Below, piece after piece: positions 1 through 8,697 of a stretch of DNA of 64,000 nt (position 1 is the first letter of the stretch; each line of letters opens with the position of its first letter). The notes under the pieces are model-generated. The model ran no database searches. It was given only the letters and a program-made list of their open reading frames with translations, and had not been told where the DNA came from. This stretch comes from Adlercreutzia equolifaciens DSM 19450 (GTDB lineage: Bacteria > Actinomycetota > Coriobacteriia > Coriobacteriales > Eggerthellaceae). The stretch lies in NCBI RefSeq assembly GCF_000478885.1, contig NC_022567.1, positions 868,001-932,000 on the forward strand, written 5' to 3'. Both the position numbers and the translations under genes were made by a program.

Positions 1-855
1 GAGGGTGGCCGCCGAAACGATGAGCCCCTTCCAACGTATGGGCCCAGGCCCGGTCAGGTAGGACGCGATAAGGGCCAGGGCCGCCGGTACCAAGCTGAAG
101 CTGATGAGGTTCGCGAGCAGCTGGCCCTTCAGAAGGAGCACCCAGGGGAAGCAGGCGAAGGCCATGGTGGAAACCGCCCCAGCCAATATGACGTCGCGGC
201 GCCGGGGGAACAGCACGGTCATAAGGGCGAGGGAGCTGATCGGGTACGCGATGCCGGACAGCACCGTGTTCAGGGCGTTGAAGATAACGGGGAGGTCGAG
301 GCCTGTGGCCGAGTATGCGAGGGCCGCCAGGATATGCCAGGCCGCCGGGTAGTAGCTCGGCGGCGATACCAGCGATTCGGCGCCGAGCGAGGTGGCCAGC
401 GGCGACCAGATGCCGGTGTCGATGAAGACGCGGGGCAGGGTGTCGTGGGTCTGGTTGTCGAAGCGGCAGTAGAACGATGCGGGGGTGTCGAGCGATTTCA
501 CGAAGATGTAGCCGCAGACGGCCAAGCCGACGGCGATATAGAGGCACAGCACGAGCAGATCGCGCGTCGCCACGGGCCGCCTCAGGCCCTGCCCGCGCCT
601 GCGGCGGAGCATGTGTCCCGCCGCGGCAACGACGGCGGCGGCCAAGGCGACCGACCCCAGCACGTTGCCCCAGAAGCAGGGCACCCCCGCTTTTTCCCAC
701 AGTATGGCGAAAAGCCCGTAGCCGATGCAACTGGCGATAGGGGCGCAGCCCAGGCAGAGGGCCCGCCGCAGCCCCAGGCCCCGCAACAGGGGGTATCCCG
801 GCCCGTAGAGGATGCCGACGAACAGTGCGGCGCAGAGGAAGAAGCTCGTCCACAT
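1..855 (-). CDS. DUF6541-like polytopic membrane protein (3' part outside window)
   Basis: An open frame of 285 codons runs from an ATG at 855 to the window edge without a stop, so the C-terminus is missing. The protein begins MWTSFFLCAALF and is strongly hydrophobic. It aligns by eye along its whole visible length with the gene at 3786-5891, which begins MWNSFLLCALII: shared landmarks include GYPL/GYLF near residue 20, a DN-TH motif after the fourth membrane stretch, YP-AWH, a FNA segment and a FPW-LLKG loop. The family is a GT-C-like membrane family of unknown reaction found in surface-polysaccharide loci. It starts 9 bp after the stop of the upstream polymerase gene (865-1989), so the two are probably co-transcribed. 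A role in polymer glycosylation or lipid-linked sugar transfer is inference. Confidence 0.8.
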   Translation of the reverse strand, partial: MWTSFFLCAALFVGILYGPGYPLLRGLGLRRALCLGCAPIASCIGYGLFAILWEKAGVPCFWGNVLGSVALAAAVVAAAGHMLRRRRGQGLRRPVATRDLLVLCLYIAVGLAVCGYIFVKSLDTPASFYCRFDNQTHDTLPRVFIDTGIWSPLATSLGAESLVSPPSYYPAAWHILAALAYSATGLDLPVIFNALNTVLSGIAYPISSLALMTVLFPRRRDVILAGAVSTMAFACFPWVLLLKGQLLANLISFSLVPAALALIASYLTGPGPIRWKGLIVSAATL

Positions 856-864
856 GGCCCGTCG

Positions 865-1989
865 CTACTCCCGTCCGCTCGCCAGATCCATGATGCGGCG
901 GCACAAATGGGCCGTGCACGTTTCGTTCTCTGGCAGGGCGATGTTGCGCGCGACGAAGGCGTCGAAGGCGCCATGGTCGAAGCCACCTTCCTCTATGGCG
1001 GCCATGATCTCGCGGGCGTCGGCGGTGAAGAGCGCGGGGACGTCGCGCTCGAGATCGATGTTGAATGCCCGCTTCTCATGGTAGTCGTCCCAGTCGTAGG
1101 CGTACAAAAAGACGGGGATGCCGAGCAGTCCGGCCTCGTACATGACCGTCGAGTAGTCGCTGATGACGTAGTCGGCGCGGTAGAGAGGGTCGATGGCGGG
1201 ATCCTCAATGCGGATGGCGCGCGGGTCGTCTATCACCTGGGTGCTGACGGGGTGCGGCTTGTAGACGAGGGCGTAGCGGCTGAAGTCGATGGCGTTCAGA
1301 AGCGCCGCCATGGCCTCCTTCTCGTTGGCGGGCTCCGCTTTGCGGAAAGTCGGGCAGTAGACGATGACCTTTTTGCCCATGAGGCTGGGGCAGGCCTGCT
1401 CGACGGCGGCGCGCTGGGCGGCGCGGTTGCCTTTGTCAAGCAGTAGATCGACCCGGGGCAGCGGCGCCTCGAAGACGATGGACGGCTCCACGTTAAACCC
1501 AGCCGCCAGATCCTCGGCGAAGGTGAGCGACGACACGGCCACGGCGTCGTAGCCCTCGTGCATGTGCATGAGGGCCGCCGTCTCCGCGCTATGGCCTTCC
1601 TCGGTGTCCAACGCCGTGTAGCCGAACTTCTTCATGTTGCCCAGGGCATGCCAAATCTGCACGACGGGCGCCTTGATGCGCTCGCCCAGCAGGCTGACGA
1701 CGATGCAGTAGGAGTCGAGCACCACCGCGGGGCTCGTGGCGATGTAGAACACCTGGCGCATCATCACGGGCAGATAGGACAGGGGACTCTTCAGGGTGTT
1801 CGCCAAAACGACGACGCGCCAGCCGGGCCACTCGCGCTGGAAGTACGCACGGATCATGCGGAAGTCGACGGGCTCCTGGTCGCTCTGGCGGCTGATGCAG
1901 ACGATCTGGTCGCGGACGGGCAGCAGTCGGCAGAGGGCGTACCAGGCGGCAAGTAGGGCGGTTGCTATGCGCACGGCGAGGGACTTCAC
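865..1989 (-). CDS. CDP-glycerol glycerophosphotransferase family protein (TagB/TagF type)
   Basis: The 374-residue protein has the features of the CDP-glycerol:poly(glycerophosphate) glycerophosphotransferase family, which moves polyol-phosphate units from a CDP-activated donor onto a growing teichoic-acid-like chain at the inner membrane face. Visible signatures are IWHALGNMKKFG near residue 113, a CPTFRK segment, KPHP near residue 245, and the YVISDYSTVMYEAGLLGIPVFLY donor-site block near residue 275. The N-terminal 20 residues form a short amphipathic or membrane-associating stretch. The start is GTG at 1989, preceded by AAAGG at 7 bp. It lacks a separate glycosyltransferase domain, so it is a single-domain priming or extending enzyme. 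Whether the unit is glycerol, ribitol or another polyol phosphate cannot be read from sequence. Confidence 0.87.
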   Translation of the reverse strand: MKSLAVRIATALLAAWYALCRLLPVRDQIVCISRQSDQEPVDFRMIRAYFQREWPGWRVVVLANTLKSPLSYLPVMMRQVFYIATSPAVVLDSYCIVVSLLGERIKAPVVQIWHALGNMKKFGYTALDTEEGHSAETAALMHMHEGYDAVAVSSLTFAEDLAAGFNVEPSIVFEAPLPRVDLLLDKGNRAAQRAAVEQACPSLMGKKVIVYCPTFRKAEPANEKEAMAALLNAIDFSRYALVYKPHPVSTQVIDDPRAIRIEDPAIDPLYRADYVISDYSTVMYEAGLLGIPVFLYAYDWDDYHEKRAFNIDLERDVPALFTADAREIMAAIEEGGFDHGAFDAFVARNIALPENETCTAHLCRRIMDLASGRE

Positions 1990-2070
1990 GGCGGCCTTTC
2001 ATCGGGGTTGGGGGCGGGCCCTCGCGCGGCGCCCATAGGGGAGGGGAGGCGCGGACCCGTGAGTGGCCCC

Positions 2071-2076
2071 ATTATA
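2071..2076 (-). promoter_or_regulatory. Candidate -10 box for the 865-1989 operon
   Basis: On the minus strand these bases read TATAAT, a perfect sigma-70 type -10 hexamer, 82 bp upstream of the GTG at 1989. I see no convincing -35 hexamer at the usual spacing, so the assignment rests on the -10 match and position only. Confidence 0.35.
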
Positions 2077-2092
2077 GTGGAAACGGCGGAAA

Positions 2093-2126
2093 GGCGGGAA
2101 GGGCGCTGGATGCGGCCCTTCCCGCC
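2093..2126. terminator. Perfect 12-bp inverted repeat in the divergent spacer
   Basis: GGCGGGAAGGGC at 2093-2104 is perfectly complementary to GCCCTTCCCGCC at 2115-2126, with a 10-base loop. It lies between the divergent genes 865-1989 and 2244-3053, so it is not behind a gene end. It has no T-tract. It may be a transcript-insulating hairpin or a 5' leader structure of either gene; the terminator label is only the closest class. Confidence 0.4.
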
Positions 2127-2243
2127 CCTCAGTTCAAAGGGATTGAGGAAGCGCTTACGGGGGAATGCTGTGAAGGCGGGGTGAGGGCGGCAAGTCAATG
2201 GTAGAATAGGAACTCGCCTTTGCCGCCGGGAGAAAAGGGGATT

Positions 2244-3053
2244 GTGAGCACGCTTTCCGAGATACTGAAGGAGCAGTGGGCTTGGCGCAAGCAGATTCTG
2301 AGCCTCGGACTGTTCGATTTGCGCAAGGTGTCGGCAGGCGCAGTGCTGGGTCCGCTGTGGTTCTTTGCCAAGCCAGCTGTCTATATTTTCGTGTTCTGGT
2401 TCGCATTGGAAGTCGGGCTGCGCAGCGCTGATCAAACAGGGTCCGACTTGCCCTACCTGCTGTGGCTCATGGGTGGCCTCATCCCGTGGTTCTACATGCA
2501 GGAGATGCTTGGAACCGGCGTCGATGTATTCAAGCGGTATTCCTATTTGGTCACCAAAATCAAGTTTCCGCTTTCGGGCATTCCGACCATTTACGGTATC
2601 TCCACGTTCATTATCCAGATCGGGCTTGTGGCGGCGCTGCTTGTGGTGTACTTCCTCTACGGGCAGAAACTTGACTGGTATCTGCTGCAGATTCCAGTGG
2701 CCATGGTGCTCATGTTCGTGTTCTTCGACATGTTCTCGCTCATGACAAGCTTGCTCTCCGCCATCAGCAAGGATTTCATGAACCTTGTGAAGACACTTTC
2801 CACGCCGCTGTTCTGGCTTTCGGGCATCATATTCAACGTGTACAACATGCAGATGCCCGCCATCGAGACCATTCTCATGTTTAACCCCATCACCTTCATT
2901 GTGACCATGTACCGCTGTGCGGTGTACGACAAAATGTGGATCTGGGATGTGCCCGGCGCGGTGCCGGGGTTTGCCATCGTGTTCCTCGTCACGCTGGTGG
3001 CTATGTGCATAATTTACCGGAGAACGCGCGAGGAGGTGGCCGATGTCCTTTAG
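2244..3053 (+). CDS. tagG: Polysaccharide/teichoic acid ABC exporter, permease
   Basis: A 269-residue integral membrane protein with six predicted hydrophobic segments, matching the ABC-2 type permease family (TagG/Wzm) that flips undecaprenyl-linked polymer across the membrane. Diagnostic stretches are LGPLWFFAKPAVYIFVFW near the N-terminus, the LPYLLWLMGGLIPWFYMQE loop and FNPITFIVTMYR near residue 220. I choose GTG at 2244 because AGGGG lies a few bases upstream; the open frame extends to a TTG at 2220 without a ribosome site. A TAGAAT hexamer at 2202-2207 could be its -10. It overlaps the ATPase gene by 11 bp, the usual arrangement for translational coupling of the two transporter halves. 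Confidence 0.92.
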   Translation: MSTLSEILKEQWAWRKQILSLGLFDLRKVSAGAVLGPLWFFAKPAVYIFVFWFALEVGLRSADQTGSDLPYLLWLMGGLIPWFYMQEMLGTGVDVFKRYSYLVTKIKFPLSGIPTIYGISTFIIQIGLVAALLVVYFLYGQKLDWYLLQIPVAMVLMFVFFDMFSLMTSLLSAISKDFMNLVKTLSTPLFWLSGIIFNVYNMQMPAIETILMFNPITFIVTMYRCAVYDKMWIWDVPGAVPGFAIVFLVTLVAMCIIYRRTREEVADVL

Positions 3054-3792
3054 CAGCGATGCGCCCCTTGCTATCAAATTTGATCACGTTACGAAGACCT
3101 ACAAGCTTTTCGAGAACGATCGCCAACGGTTCATGAGCGTTTTCTGGACGCCGGATAAGCGCAAACAGATTACGCGCATCGATGCCAGCAACGACCTTTC
3201 CTTTGAAATTCGCAAGGGCGAGGCGGTGGCGTTTCTCGGACGCAACGGCGCCGGCAAATCTACGGCGCTGAAGATGATCACGGGAGTCACCTTTCCCACC
3301 AAGGGTACCGTGACGGTCAATGGCACGGTGAGCGCCCTTTTGGAGTTGACGGCCGGCTTCGACTCGAAGCTTACAGGTCGCGAGAACATATATCTGCGCG
3401 GACATGCCCTCGGTCTTAATCACGATGAAATCGCCCAGCTGGAGCCCAAGGTGGTTGATTTCGCCGATCTGGGCGTGTACATCGACCAGCCGGTGCGCAC
3501 CTATTCTTCGGGCATGAAGGCGCGCCTCGGCTTCGCCTTCGCCGTGTCGTCGGATCCGGAAGTGCTCGTGGTGGACGAGGCGCTGTCGGTCGGCGACAAG
3601 AAGTTCCAGGAGAAATGCTTCGCCCGGGTGCGCGAGATCATGGAGGACGAGAACGTGACGGTGCTCTTCGTTACTCATTCCTCCTCGGCTGCCGAGGAGT
3701 TCTGCACGCGCGGCATTGTGCTCGATCACGGCACGAAAAAGTTCGATGGCCCCATCCAGGAGGCCATCGCCTACTACGAGAACAACTACTGA
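3043..3792 (+). CDS. tagH: Polysaccharide/teichoic acid ABC exporter, ATP-binding subunit
   Basis: The 249-residue protein carries a Walker A (GRNGAGKST, about residue 66), a Q-loop region, an ABC signature YSSGMKARLGFA and a Walker B with catalytic carboxylate (VLVVDEAL). The N-terminal insert containing KTYKLFENDRQRF is typical of the Wzt/TagH/RfbE subfamily that powers export of surface polymers. It has no C-terminal extension: it stops right after the ABC fold, unlike Bacillus TagH, which has a long extracytoplasmic tail, or carbohydrate-binding Wzt proteins. So export should not depend on recognition of a terminal cap by this subunit. The start ATG at 3043 has an overlapping GAGGAGG site inside the permease gene. 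Its 3' end overlaps by 7 bp the convergent membrane-protein gene. Confidence 0.93.
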   Translation: MSFSSDAPLAIKFDHVTKTYKLFENDRQRFMSVFWTPDKRKQITRIDASNDLSFEIRKGEAVAFLGRNGAGKSTALKMITGVTFPTKGTVTVNGTVSALLELTAGFDSKLTGRENIYLRGHALGLNHDEIAQLEPKVVDFADLGVYIDQPVRTYSSGMKARLGFAFAVSSDPEVLVVDEALSVGDKKFQEKCFARVREIMEDENVTVLFVTHSSSAAEEFCTRGIVLDHGTKKFDGPIQEAIAYYENNY

Positions 3793-5891
3793 GCGTCGGC
3801 CGCCTGCGCGGCGCCCTCGTCCTCGGTGGCGGTGATCTTGTACAGCCTCATGTCGTCGCCTTCCGACAGAACGAGCTCGAGGCCCGGCGTCTCGTCGGTC
3901 ACGTTGTTCAGGCCCGCCCACAGGGGCACGTATCCCTCGTGATAGGTGGTGAGCCACTTGCCCTCGTCGTAGGGCACCCCCTCGTCGAGGAGCAGAAGGT
4001 ACTCGGCTCCGGTGCTGGCGACGGCGTTGCGCACATCGTCGTCGAGGGTGATTTTGTCCATGCCCTGGCGGATGGCGTCGGCCGTGGCCGAGTAGTCGAA
4101 GGAGCCCGCGCTTCGGAAATAGGTGTTCAGGCCGTCGAGCCCGTAGGCGAAGACGCTGCCGTCTTGCGGCTGGTTGATTACCAGGGCCCCCTCGGGGATG
4201 ACCTCCTTGACTTTCTGGACGAAAGCGCGCTCGTCGGCGCTGTACACCTGCTCCCGGGCTGTGTCGTACTCGTTGGCGATGCGCATCTTCACAATGCCGA
4301 TGGGGGTGGGCGTCACGTTGTCCTTTTCCCAAATGTTGGGTGTGAAGTTGGGGAAATAGGCATAGCAGCTAAACGCGGCGAGGCATGCGACGACGATGGC
4401 CGCGCGCGCCTTCTCGTCAAGTTCGACGAGCCCGGCGGAACTCGCGAGGCTCTTAACGAGACGGACGACGAGGCGCAGGGTCATTGCGAGGCCCAAACTT
4501 ACGATGGGGGTGAGAAAGATGGTCAAGCCTCCTGCGAGGCGGGTGGGGTCGCTGTACCAAAAGCCGGCGATGTACTGCCGTGGCGCCTTCTCGTAGAACG
4601 CGCGGGCAAAGAAGTAGGCCACGGCGAAGAACGCCGGCGGCACAATGTGCCAGGGGCGTTTTTTTGCTAGAAGGGCCAAGATGCCGGCGAATGCAAGGGC
4701 TACGAGGAGCCACTGCGGGAACGACAGCACGAGCCCGAGGGAGAGGACGTCGTACAGCGTGTTGAAGGGGTCGAGGCCGTTGTCGCTCTTGTAGCGGAAG
4801 TTCACGACGCTTTGGAACGTGGGTACCTTGTAGGCCGCGAACCACAGGACCACGACGAGCGCAAGGAAGCCTCCGAACAGCAGAACGCATTGGGCGCGGG
4901 ACAGGCGCTGCTCGCGGTACTTCCGCTTCAAAAGGCGGTACAGTTTATGCCCGAGGAACGCCACGGCGAAGATGTAGAAGGTAAAAAGGCCGTTGGGTTG
5001 GGACAGCCCGAGGGCCACGCAGGCGATGAGGGCGACGGCGCAGAAGGTGACGACGAATCCGGCGCTTTTGCGCGCCGCCTTGCACAGCGCGATGAACGCC
5101 GCGCACACGGCGGGCACGATGGCGTAGGAGAGCATGTTGCCCACAAGCGGGCCCTTCAGGAAGAAGTACCAGGGAAACGCGTTGAAGGCGGGGGTCACGA
5201 ACGCGCCCGCGAGGATGGCCAGGCGATCGCCCTTGTTCAGGTGCAGCATGAGCAGGTACATGCTCAGTGGGTAGACGATGCCCGTGATGACCGCGTTGAA
5301 CGCGTTGACGCCCACGGCCACCGGGCAGTTGACGACGGACACGGCCAGGGCGACGACGTCATGCCAGGCGCTCGGGTAGAAGACGGCGCTGGAATCGAAG
5401 GGCTGGGCGTTGTCCGGCGAGGTGAGGTAGACGTTCATGCCTACGGACGACCAGTTACCCGAATCGATGAAGGCGCGTATGGCGTTCAGGTGCGTCGAAT
5501 TGTCGTGGCGGTTGTAGAACGTGTCGAAGTCGCCCAGGCCCGACACGAGGATGAACCAGCAGGCGGCCAGGCCCATGGCGAGGTATAGGCAGAGAATGAG
5601 CCAGGGCCTATCGATGCAGGGATTTCCGTACTCCTGGTTTCCCTGCCGATTGAAGACGAGCAAAAGGGCGATGGCGAGAAGCAGGGCCGGCAGGACGAGG
5701 ATCGCCCAGTTGCAGAAGATCCCGCACTTCTCGTAGACGATGGGCAGCGCCGCGTACAGGGCGAGCGTGTAGAGGGGTGCACACCCGAAGGCGAACAACC
5801 GCGAGAGGCGCAGCGCTCGGAAGAACAGGTATCCCGGCAGATAGAGGGCTGTCAAAATGATAAGCGCGCATAAGAGAAATGAGTTCCACAT
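3786..5891 (-). CDS. DUF6541-like polytopic membrane protein
   Basis: A 701-residue protein with about ten to twelve hydrophobic segments in the first 510 residues and a soluble C-terminal domain of about 190 residues that faces one side of the membrane. I start it at ATG 5891 (MWNSFLLC), because the paralogue at 1-855 begins at the equivalent residue and a GAGGTG lies upstream. The N-terminal loop contains RHDNSTHLN, an acidic/His-containing loop of the kind GT-C enzymes use to bind metal or polyprenyl-phosphate sugar. The C-terminal domain includes DEGVPYDEGKWLTTYHEG. Function is unknown; a membrane glycosyltransferase acting on the exported polymer is the most natural inference from the neighbouring exporter and polymerases. 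Confidence 0.83.
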   Translation of the reverse strand: MWNSFLLCALIILTALYLPGYLFFRALRLSRLFAFGCAPLYTLALYAALPIVYEKCGIFCNWAILVLPALLLAIALLLVFNRQGNQEYGNPCIDRPWLILCLYLAMGLAACWFILVSGLGDFDTFYNRHDNSTHLNAIRAFIDSGNWSSVGMNVYLTSPDNAQPFDSSAVFYPSAWHDVVALAVSVVNCPVAVGVNAFNAVITGIVYPLSMYLLMLHLNKGDRLAILAGAFVTPAFNAFPWYFFLKGPLVGNMLSYAIVPAVCAAFIALCKAARKSAGFVVTFCAVALIACVALGLSQPNGLFTFYIFAVAFLGHKLYRLLKRKYREQRLSRAQCVLLFGGFLALVVVLWFAAYKVPTFQSVVNFRYKSDNGLDPFNTLYDVLSLGLVLSFPQWLLVALAFAGILALLAKKRPWHIVPPAFFAVAYFFARAFYEKAPRQYIAGFWYSDPTRLAGGLTIFLTPIVSLGLAMTLRLVVRLVKSLASSAGLVELDEKARAAIVVACLAAFSCYAYFPNFTPNIWEKDNVTPTPIGIVKMRIANEYDTAREQVYSADERAFVQKVKEVIPEGALVINQPQDGSVFAYGLDGLNTYFRSAGSFDYSATADAIRQGMDKITLDDDVRNAVASTGAEYLLLLDEGVPYDEGKWLTTYHEGYVPLWAGLNNVTDETPGLELVLSEGDDMRLYKITATEDEGAAQAADAQ

Positions 5892-6058
5892 GGGGATGTA
5901 GGCACCTCGTTTTGCTGTAGAGCCCTCGACGGGGGAGGGAATCAATCGACCGAGTTGTGGGTTTTATACCGCCCGCAATTCCAAGTAGATCATAATAGCA
6001 TGACCTCACTTGCCAAAGAGGTATCATTACGTCGTTTGCAAAAGAGACGGAGGAAGCC

Positions 6059-7948
6059 GTGGCCATCGTAATCGAAGACATCTCTTGGGAGCGCGTGTTC
6101 CTTCGGGTGACTTACCGCACCGACGACGGTGGCTCCCTCAAGCTCTTTCGCGTACGGTCGCGCCAGTTCGCCTCGTTCCGCGAGGAGCGCGAAAGAGGCG
6201 AGGGAGCCTCGGACGAAGTGGTTCATGCGACGATGAACCTCACCCAGGGTCTGGGTCGCGAGCCGCTGGGCGACGGCGAGTGGATCTTCTGCCAACAGGT
6301 GAGCCCCGCCGAGGCGAACCTTGCCTGGGCGCGCGAGCACGCCCCCTACCAGATCGCCTTGGCGAAGAAGCGTCTCTGGGGCGAGCTGGGCACCCTGAAG
6401 CGACGGCGGCTGGCGCGCAGCGGCGTGGATTACGCCGGTTTTCCCTTCGACGACGGGCAGGTAGATCGTGACCTGCGCGATCATCCCTTCGACACCCATG
6501 GCATCGCCTACCGCGAAGAGCTTGTCGAGCGCATGCGCGACCTATCCCGGGTGTTCCGCTATGTCGAGGGGAAGTATTCGATGGCCGCCTCCGTTCTTCC
6601 CGAGACCGATGCCACGGACTACTTCATAGTAAAGCTGGCCGTCGATTACTACGTGAAGAACAAGACGCCCCGTACGCGCCGTTTCAGCCTCCGCCAGCTG
6701 GAGAAGCGCGCCTTCCGCTTGTACTACCACTTCGCACGCAAGTTGTTGCGGCCCAAAGAGAGCACGGTACTTTTCCTCAAGGAAAACGGCGAGGAACCCA
6801 CGGAGAACTTGGCGGCCGTGCGCGATCGGATGGTCGAGCGCGGGCTGGAAGAGGCGTTTCCCGTCATCGAACGCTACCGCAACACGTTCACGTCCCGCCA
6901 GAGCCTGGGAGCGTGGCTGAAGGACATCGATGCCATCGCCCGCAGCCGCTACATCTTCATCGACGACTATTGCCCCGTTTTCAACTTCATCGAGCCAGAT
7001 CGCGATACCGTGCTCACCCAAGTGTGGCATGCCGGCGTGGGCTTCAAATCGGTGGGCTATGCCCGGTTCGGCATTTCGGGCTCGCCGGATCCCTACCAGT
7101 CGGCCCATCGCCGTTACGACTACGCTTTGGTGGGCAACGAGCAGCTGCGCGATATTTACGCTGAGGTGTTCGGCATCGAGCAGGAGGCGCTCCTGGCCAC
7201 GGGCATGCCCCGGCTCGACCACTTCCTGGATGCGGATCGGCAGGCGAGCGCGAGGGAGGACCTGCTCGGGCGGTATCCCTGGATGAGCCAGGGCCGCGTC
7301 ATCGTGTTCGCCCCCACCTTCCGCGGCGCCGGCCAGAAGACGGCCTACTACCCCTATGACACGTTCATCGACTATCGGGCGCTGTGGGAGATGTGCGAGC
7401 GCACGAACTCCTATTTCGTGTTCGAGATGCACCACTTCATCGACGAGCGCCCCGAGATTTCGCCCCAGTACGCCGATCGGCTGTTCGACTTGTCCGACGA
7501 GCGCTTAAGCGAGCTGCTTTCCGTGGCCGACGTGCTGGTCACCGACTACTCGTCGTGCTTCTACGACTGCCTGCTTCTGGAGAAGCCGGTGGTCTTCTAC
7601 GTGCCCGACAAGGTGGAGTACTCGGCGACGCGGGGCGTGCAGCGCTCGGTGGACGACATGGCGCCGGGCATCGTGTGCGACACCTTCCCGGCCTTCGTGG
7701 AAGTGCTGGAGACGGCGGGCTATGCCGCCGTGCCGCCGGACCCGTCGATGATCGACCGCTGCCTGGAGGGAACGGGCTACGCCGCCGACCGGGTGATAGA
7801 CACGGTGCTTTTGGGCGAGGACGTGCCCGGCGTGCGCTGCGCTGGCGCGACGCGGGTTCGGCCGGAGGTCCGCAACGGCAAGCTCGACAAGTACAACGGG
7901 TATGACGACAGCGACGATAGCGACGATAGCGACGATAGCGACGACTGA
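6059..7948 (+). CDS. CDP-glycerol glycerophosphotransferase family polymerase with Ser-Asp repeat tail
   Basis: The 629-residue protein has an N-terminal region of about 190 residues of unclear fold, followed by a full CDP-polyol phosphotransferase domain: TQVWHAGVGFKSVGYARFG near residue 320, VIVFAPTFRGAG near 415, FEMHHF near 457, and VLVTDYSSCFYDCLLLEKPVVFY near 490. It should polymerise glycerol- or ribitol-phosphate on the cytoplasmic membrane face. The start is GTG at 6059 with GGAGG five bases upstream. The last residues are an acidic low-complexity DDSDDSD run encoded by near-perfect nine-base repeats at 7904-7945. It is the first gene of a run with a TarI-like enzyme only 23 bp downstream, which makes ribitol phosphate a reasonable substrate guess. 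Confidence 0.88.
   Translation: MAIVIEDISWERVFLRVTYRTDDGGSLKLFRVRSRQFASFREERERGEGASDEVVHATMNLTQGLGREPLGDGEWIFCQQVSPAEANLAWAREHAPYQIALAKKRLWGELGTLKRRRLARSGVDYAGFPFDDGQVDRDLRDHPFDTHGIAYREELVERMRDLSRVFRYVEGKYSMAASVLPETDATDYFIVKLAVDYYVKNKTPRTRRFSLRQLEKRAFRLYYHFARKLLRPKESTVLFLKENGEEPTENLAAVRDRMVERGLEEAFPVIERYRNTFTSRQSLGAWLKDIDAIARSRYIFIDDYCPVFNFIEPDRDTVLTQVWHAGVGFKSVGYARFGISGSPDPYQSAHRRYDYALVGNEQLRDIYAEVFGIEQEALLATGMPRLDHFLDADRQASAREDLLGRYPWMSQGRVIVFAPTFRGAGQKTAYYPYDTFIDYRALWEMCERTNSYFVFEMHHFIDERPEISPQYADRLFDLSDERLSELLSVADVLVTDYSSCFYDCLLLEKPVVFYVPDKVEYSATRGVQRSVDDMAPGIVCDTFPAFVEVLETAGYAAVPPDPSMIDRCLEGTGYAADRVIDTVLLGEDVPGVRCAGATRVRPEVRNGKLDKYNGYDDSDDSDDSDDSDD
7904..7945 (+). repeat. Nine-base tandem repeat encoding an Asp/Ser tail
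   Basis: About four and a half copies of a GACGAYAGC unit end the coding sequence of the polymerase at 6059-7948. Each unit adds Asp-Asp-Ser in the same frame, so copy-number change would lengthen or shorten the tail without shifting the frame. Confidence 0.75.
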
Positions 7949-7971
7949 GGCGTCGGGAAGGAACCGGACAC

Positions 7972-8688
7972 GTGAACTACGCACTCATCTTTGCCGGGGG
8001 CACCGGCCAGCGCATGAACACCAAGACGCGGCCCAAGCAGTTTCTGGAGCTGCACGGCAAACCCATCCTGCTTTACACCATCGAGGTGTTCGAGAACCAC
8101 CCGGACATCGACGGCATCGTGGTGGTGTGCCTGGAGGACTGGATCCCCTTCCTGAAGAAGAAGCTTTCGCACTACGACATTGCCAAGGTGATCGACGTGG
8201 TGCCCGGCGGCGCGACGGGGCAGGAATCGATCCGCCGGGGGCTGGATGCCCTGGAGACGGCCGTGGGGCGCGGCCACACGGTGCTCGTGCACGACGGCGT
8301 CAGGCCCTTGGTGAGCGACGAGACCATTTCCCAGTGCGTGGCCTCGGTGGCGGCCCACGGCAACGCCGTGTCGGTGACGCCGGCCATCGAGACCATCGTG
8401 CAGGAAGAGGGCGGCACGGTGACCAACATCATCGACCGCAGCGCCTGCCGGCTGGCCAAGGCGCCCCAGTGCTTCAACATCGGCGAGCTCATCGACGCCC
8501 ACGACCGCGCTCGGGCCGATGGCGAGGAGGGGTTCATCGACTCGGCGAGCCTCATGCGCCATTACGGGCACGAGCTGCACACCGTGGCGACGGGCCCCGA
8601 GAACATCAAGATCACCACGCCGTCGGACTTCTACATCTTCCGTGCCTTCGTGGACGCCCGCGAGAGCTCGGAGATCTTCGGATTCTAG
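7972..8688 (+). CDS. tarI: Ribitol-5-phosphate cytidylyltransferase-like (TarI/IspD family)
   Basis: The 238-residue protein matches the IspD/TarI nucleotidyltransferase family: N-terminal FAGGTGQRM (residues 7-15) with KTRPKQFLELHGKP as the CTP-binding loop, LVHDGVRPLV near residue 105, and KAPQCFN near residue 163. TarI makes CDP-ribitol from CTP and D-ribitol 5-phosphate; IspD makes CDP-methylerythritol for isoprenoids. I favour TarI because the FAGGTGQRM and KQFLELHGKPI spellings are typical of it and because it sits between a polyol-phosphate polymerase and surface-sugar genes. The usual partner TarJ (a zinc alcohol dehydrogenase making ribitol 5-phosphate) is not next to it; an SDR-family enzyme is. 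The start is GTG at 7972, with GGAAGG upstream. Confidence 0.8.
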   Translation: MNYALIFAGGTGQRMNTKTRPKQFLELHGKPILLYTIEVFENHPDIDGIVVVCLEDWIPFLKKKLSHYDIAKVIDVVPGGATGQESIRRGLDALETAVGRGHTVLVHDGVRPLVSDETISQCVASVAAHGNAVSVTPAIETIVQEEGGTVTNIIDRSACRLAKAPQCFNIGELIDAHDRARADGEEGFIDSASLMRHYGHELHTVATGPENIKITTPSDFYIFRAFVDARESSEIFGF

Positions 8689-8697
8689 GAGGATTCC

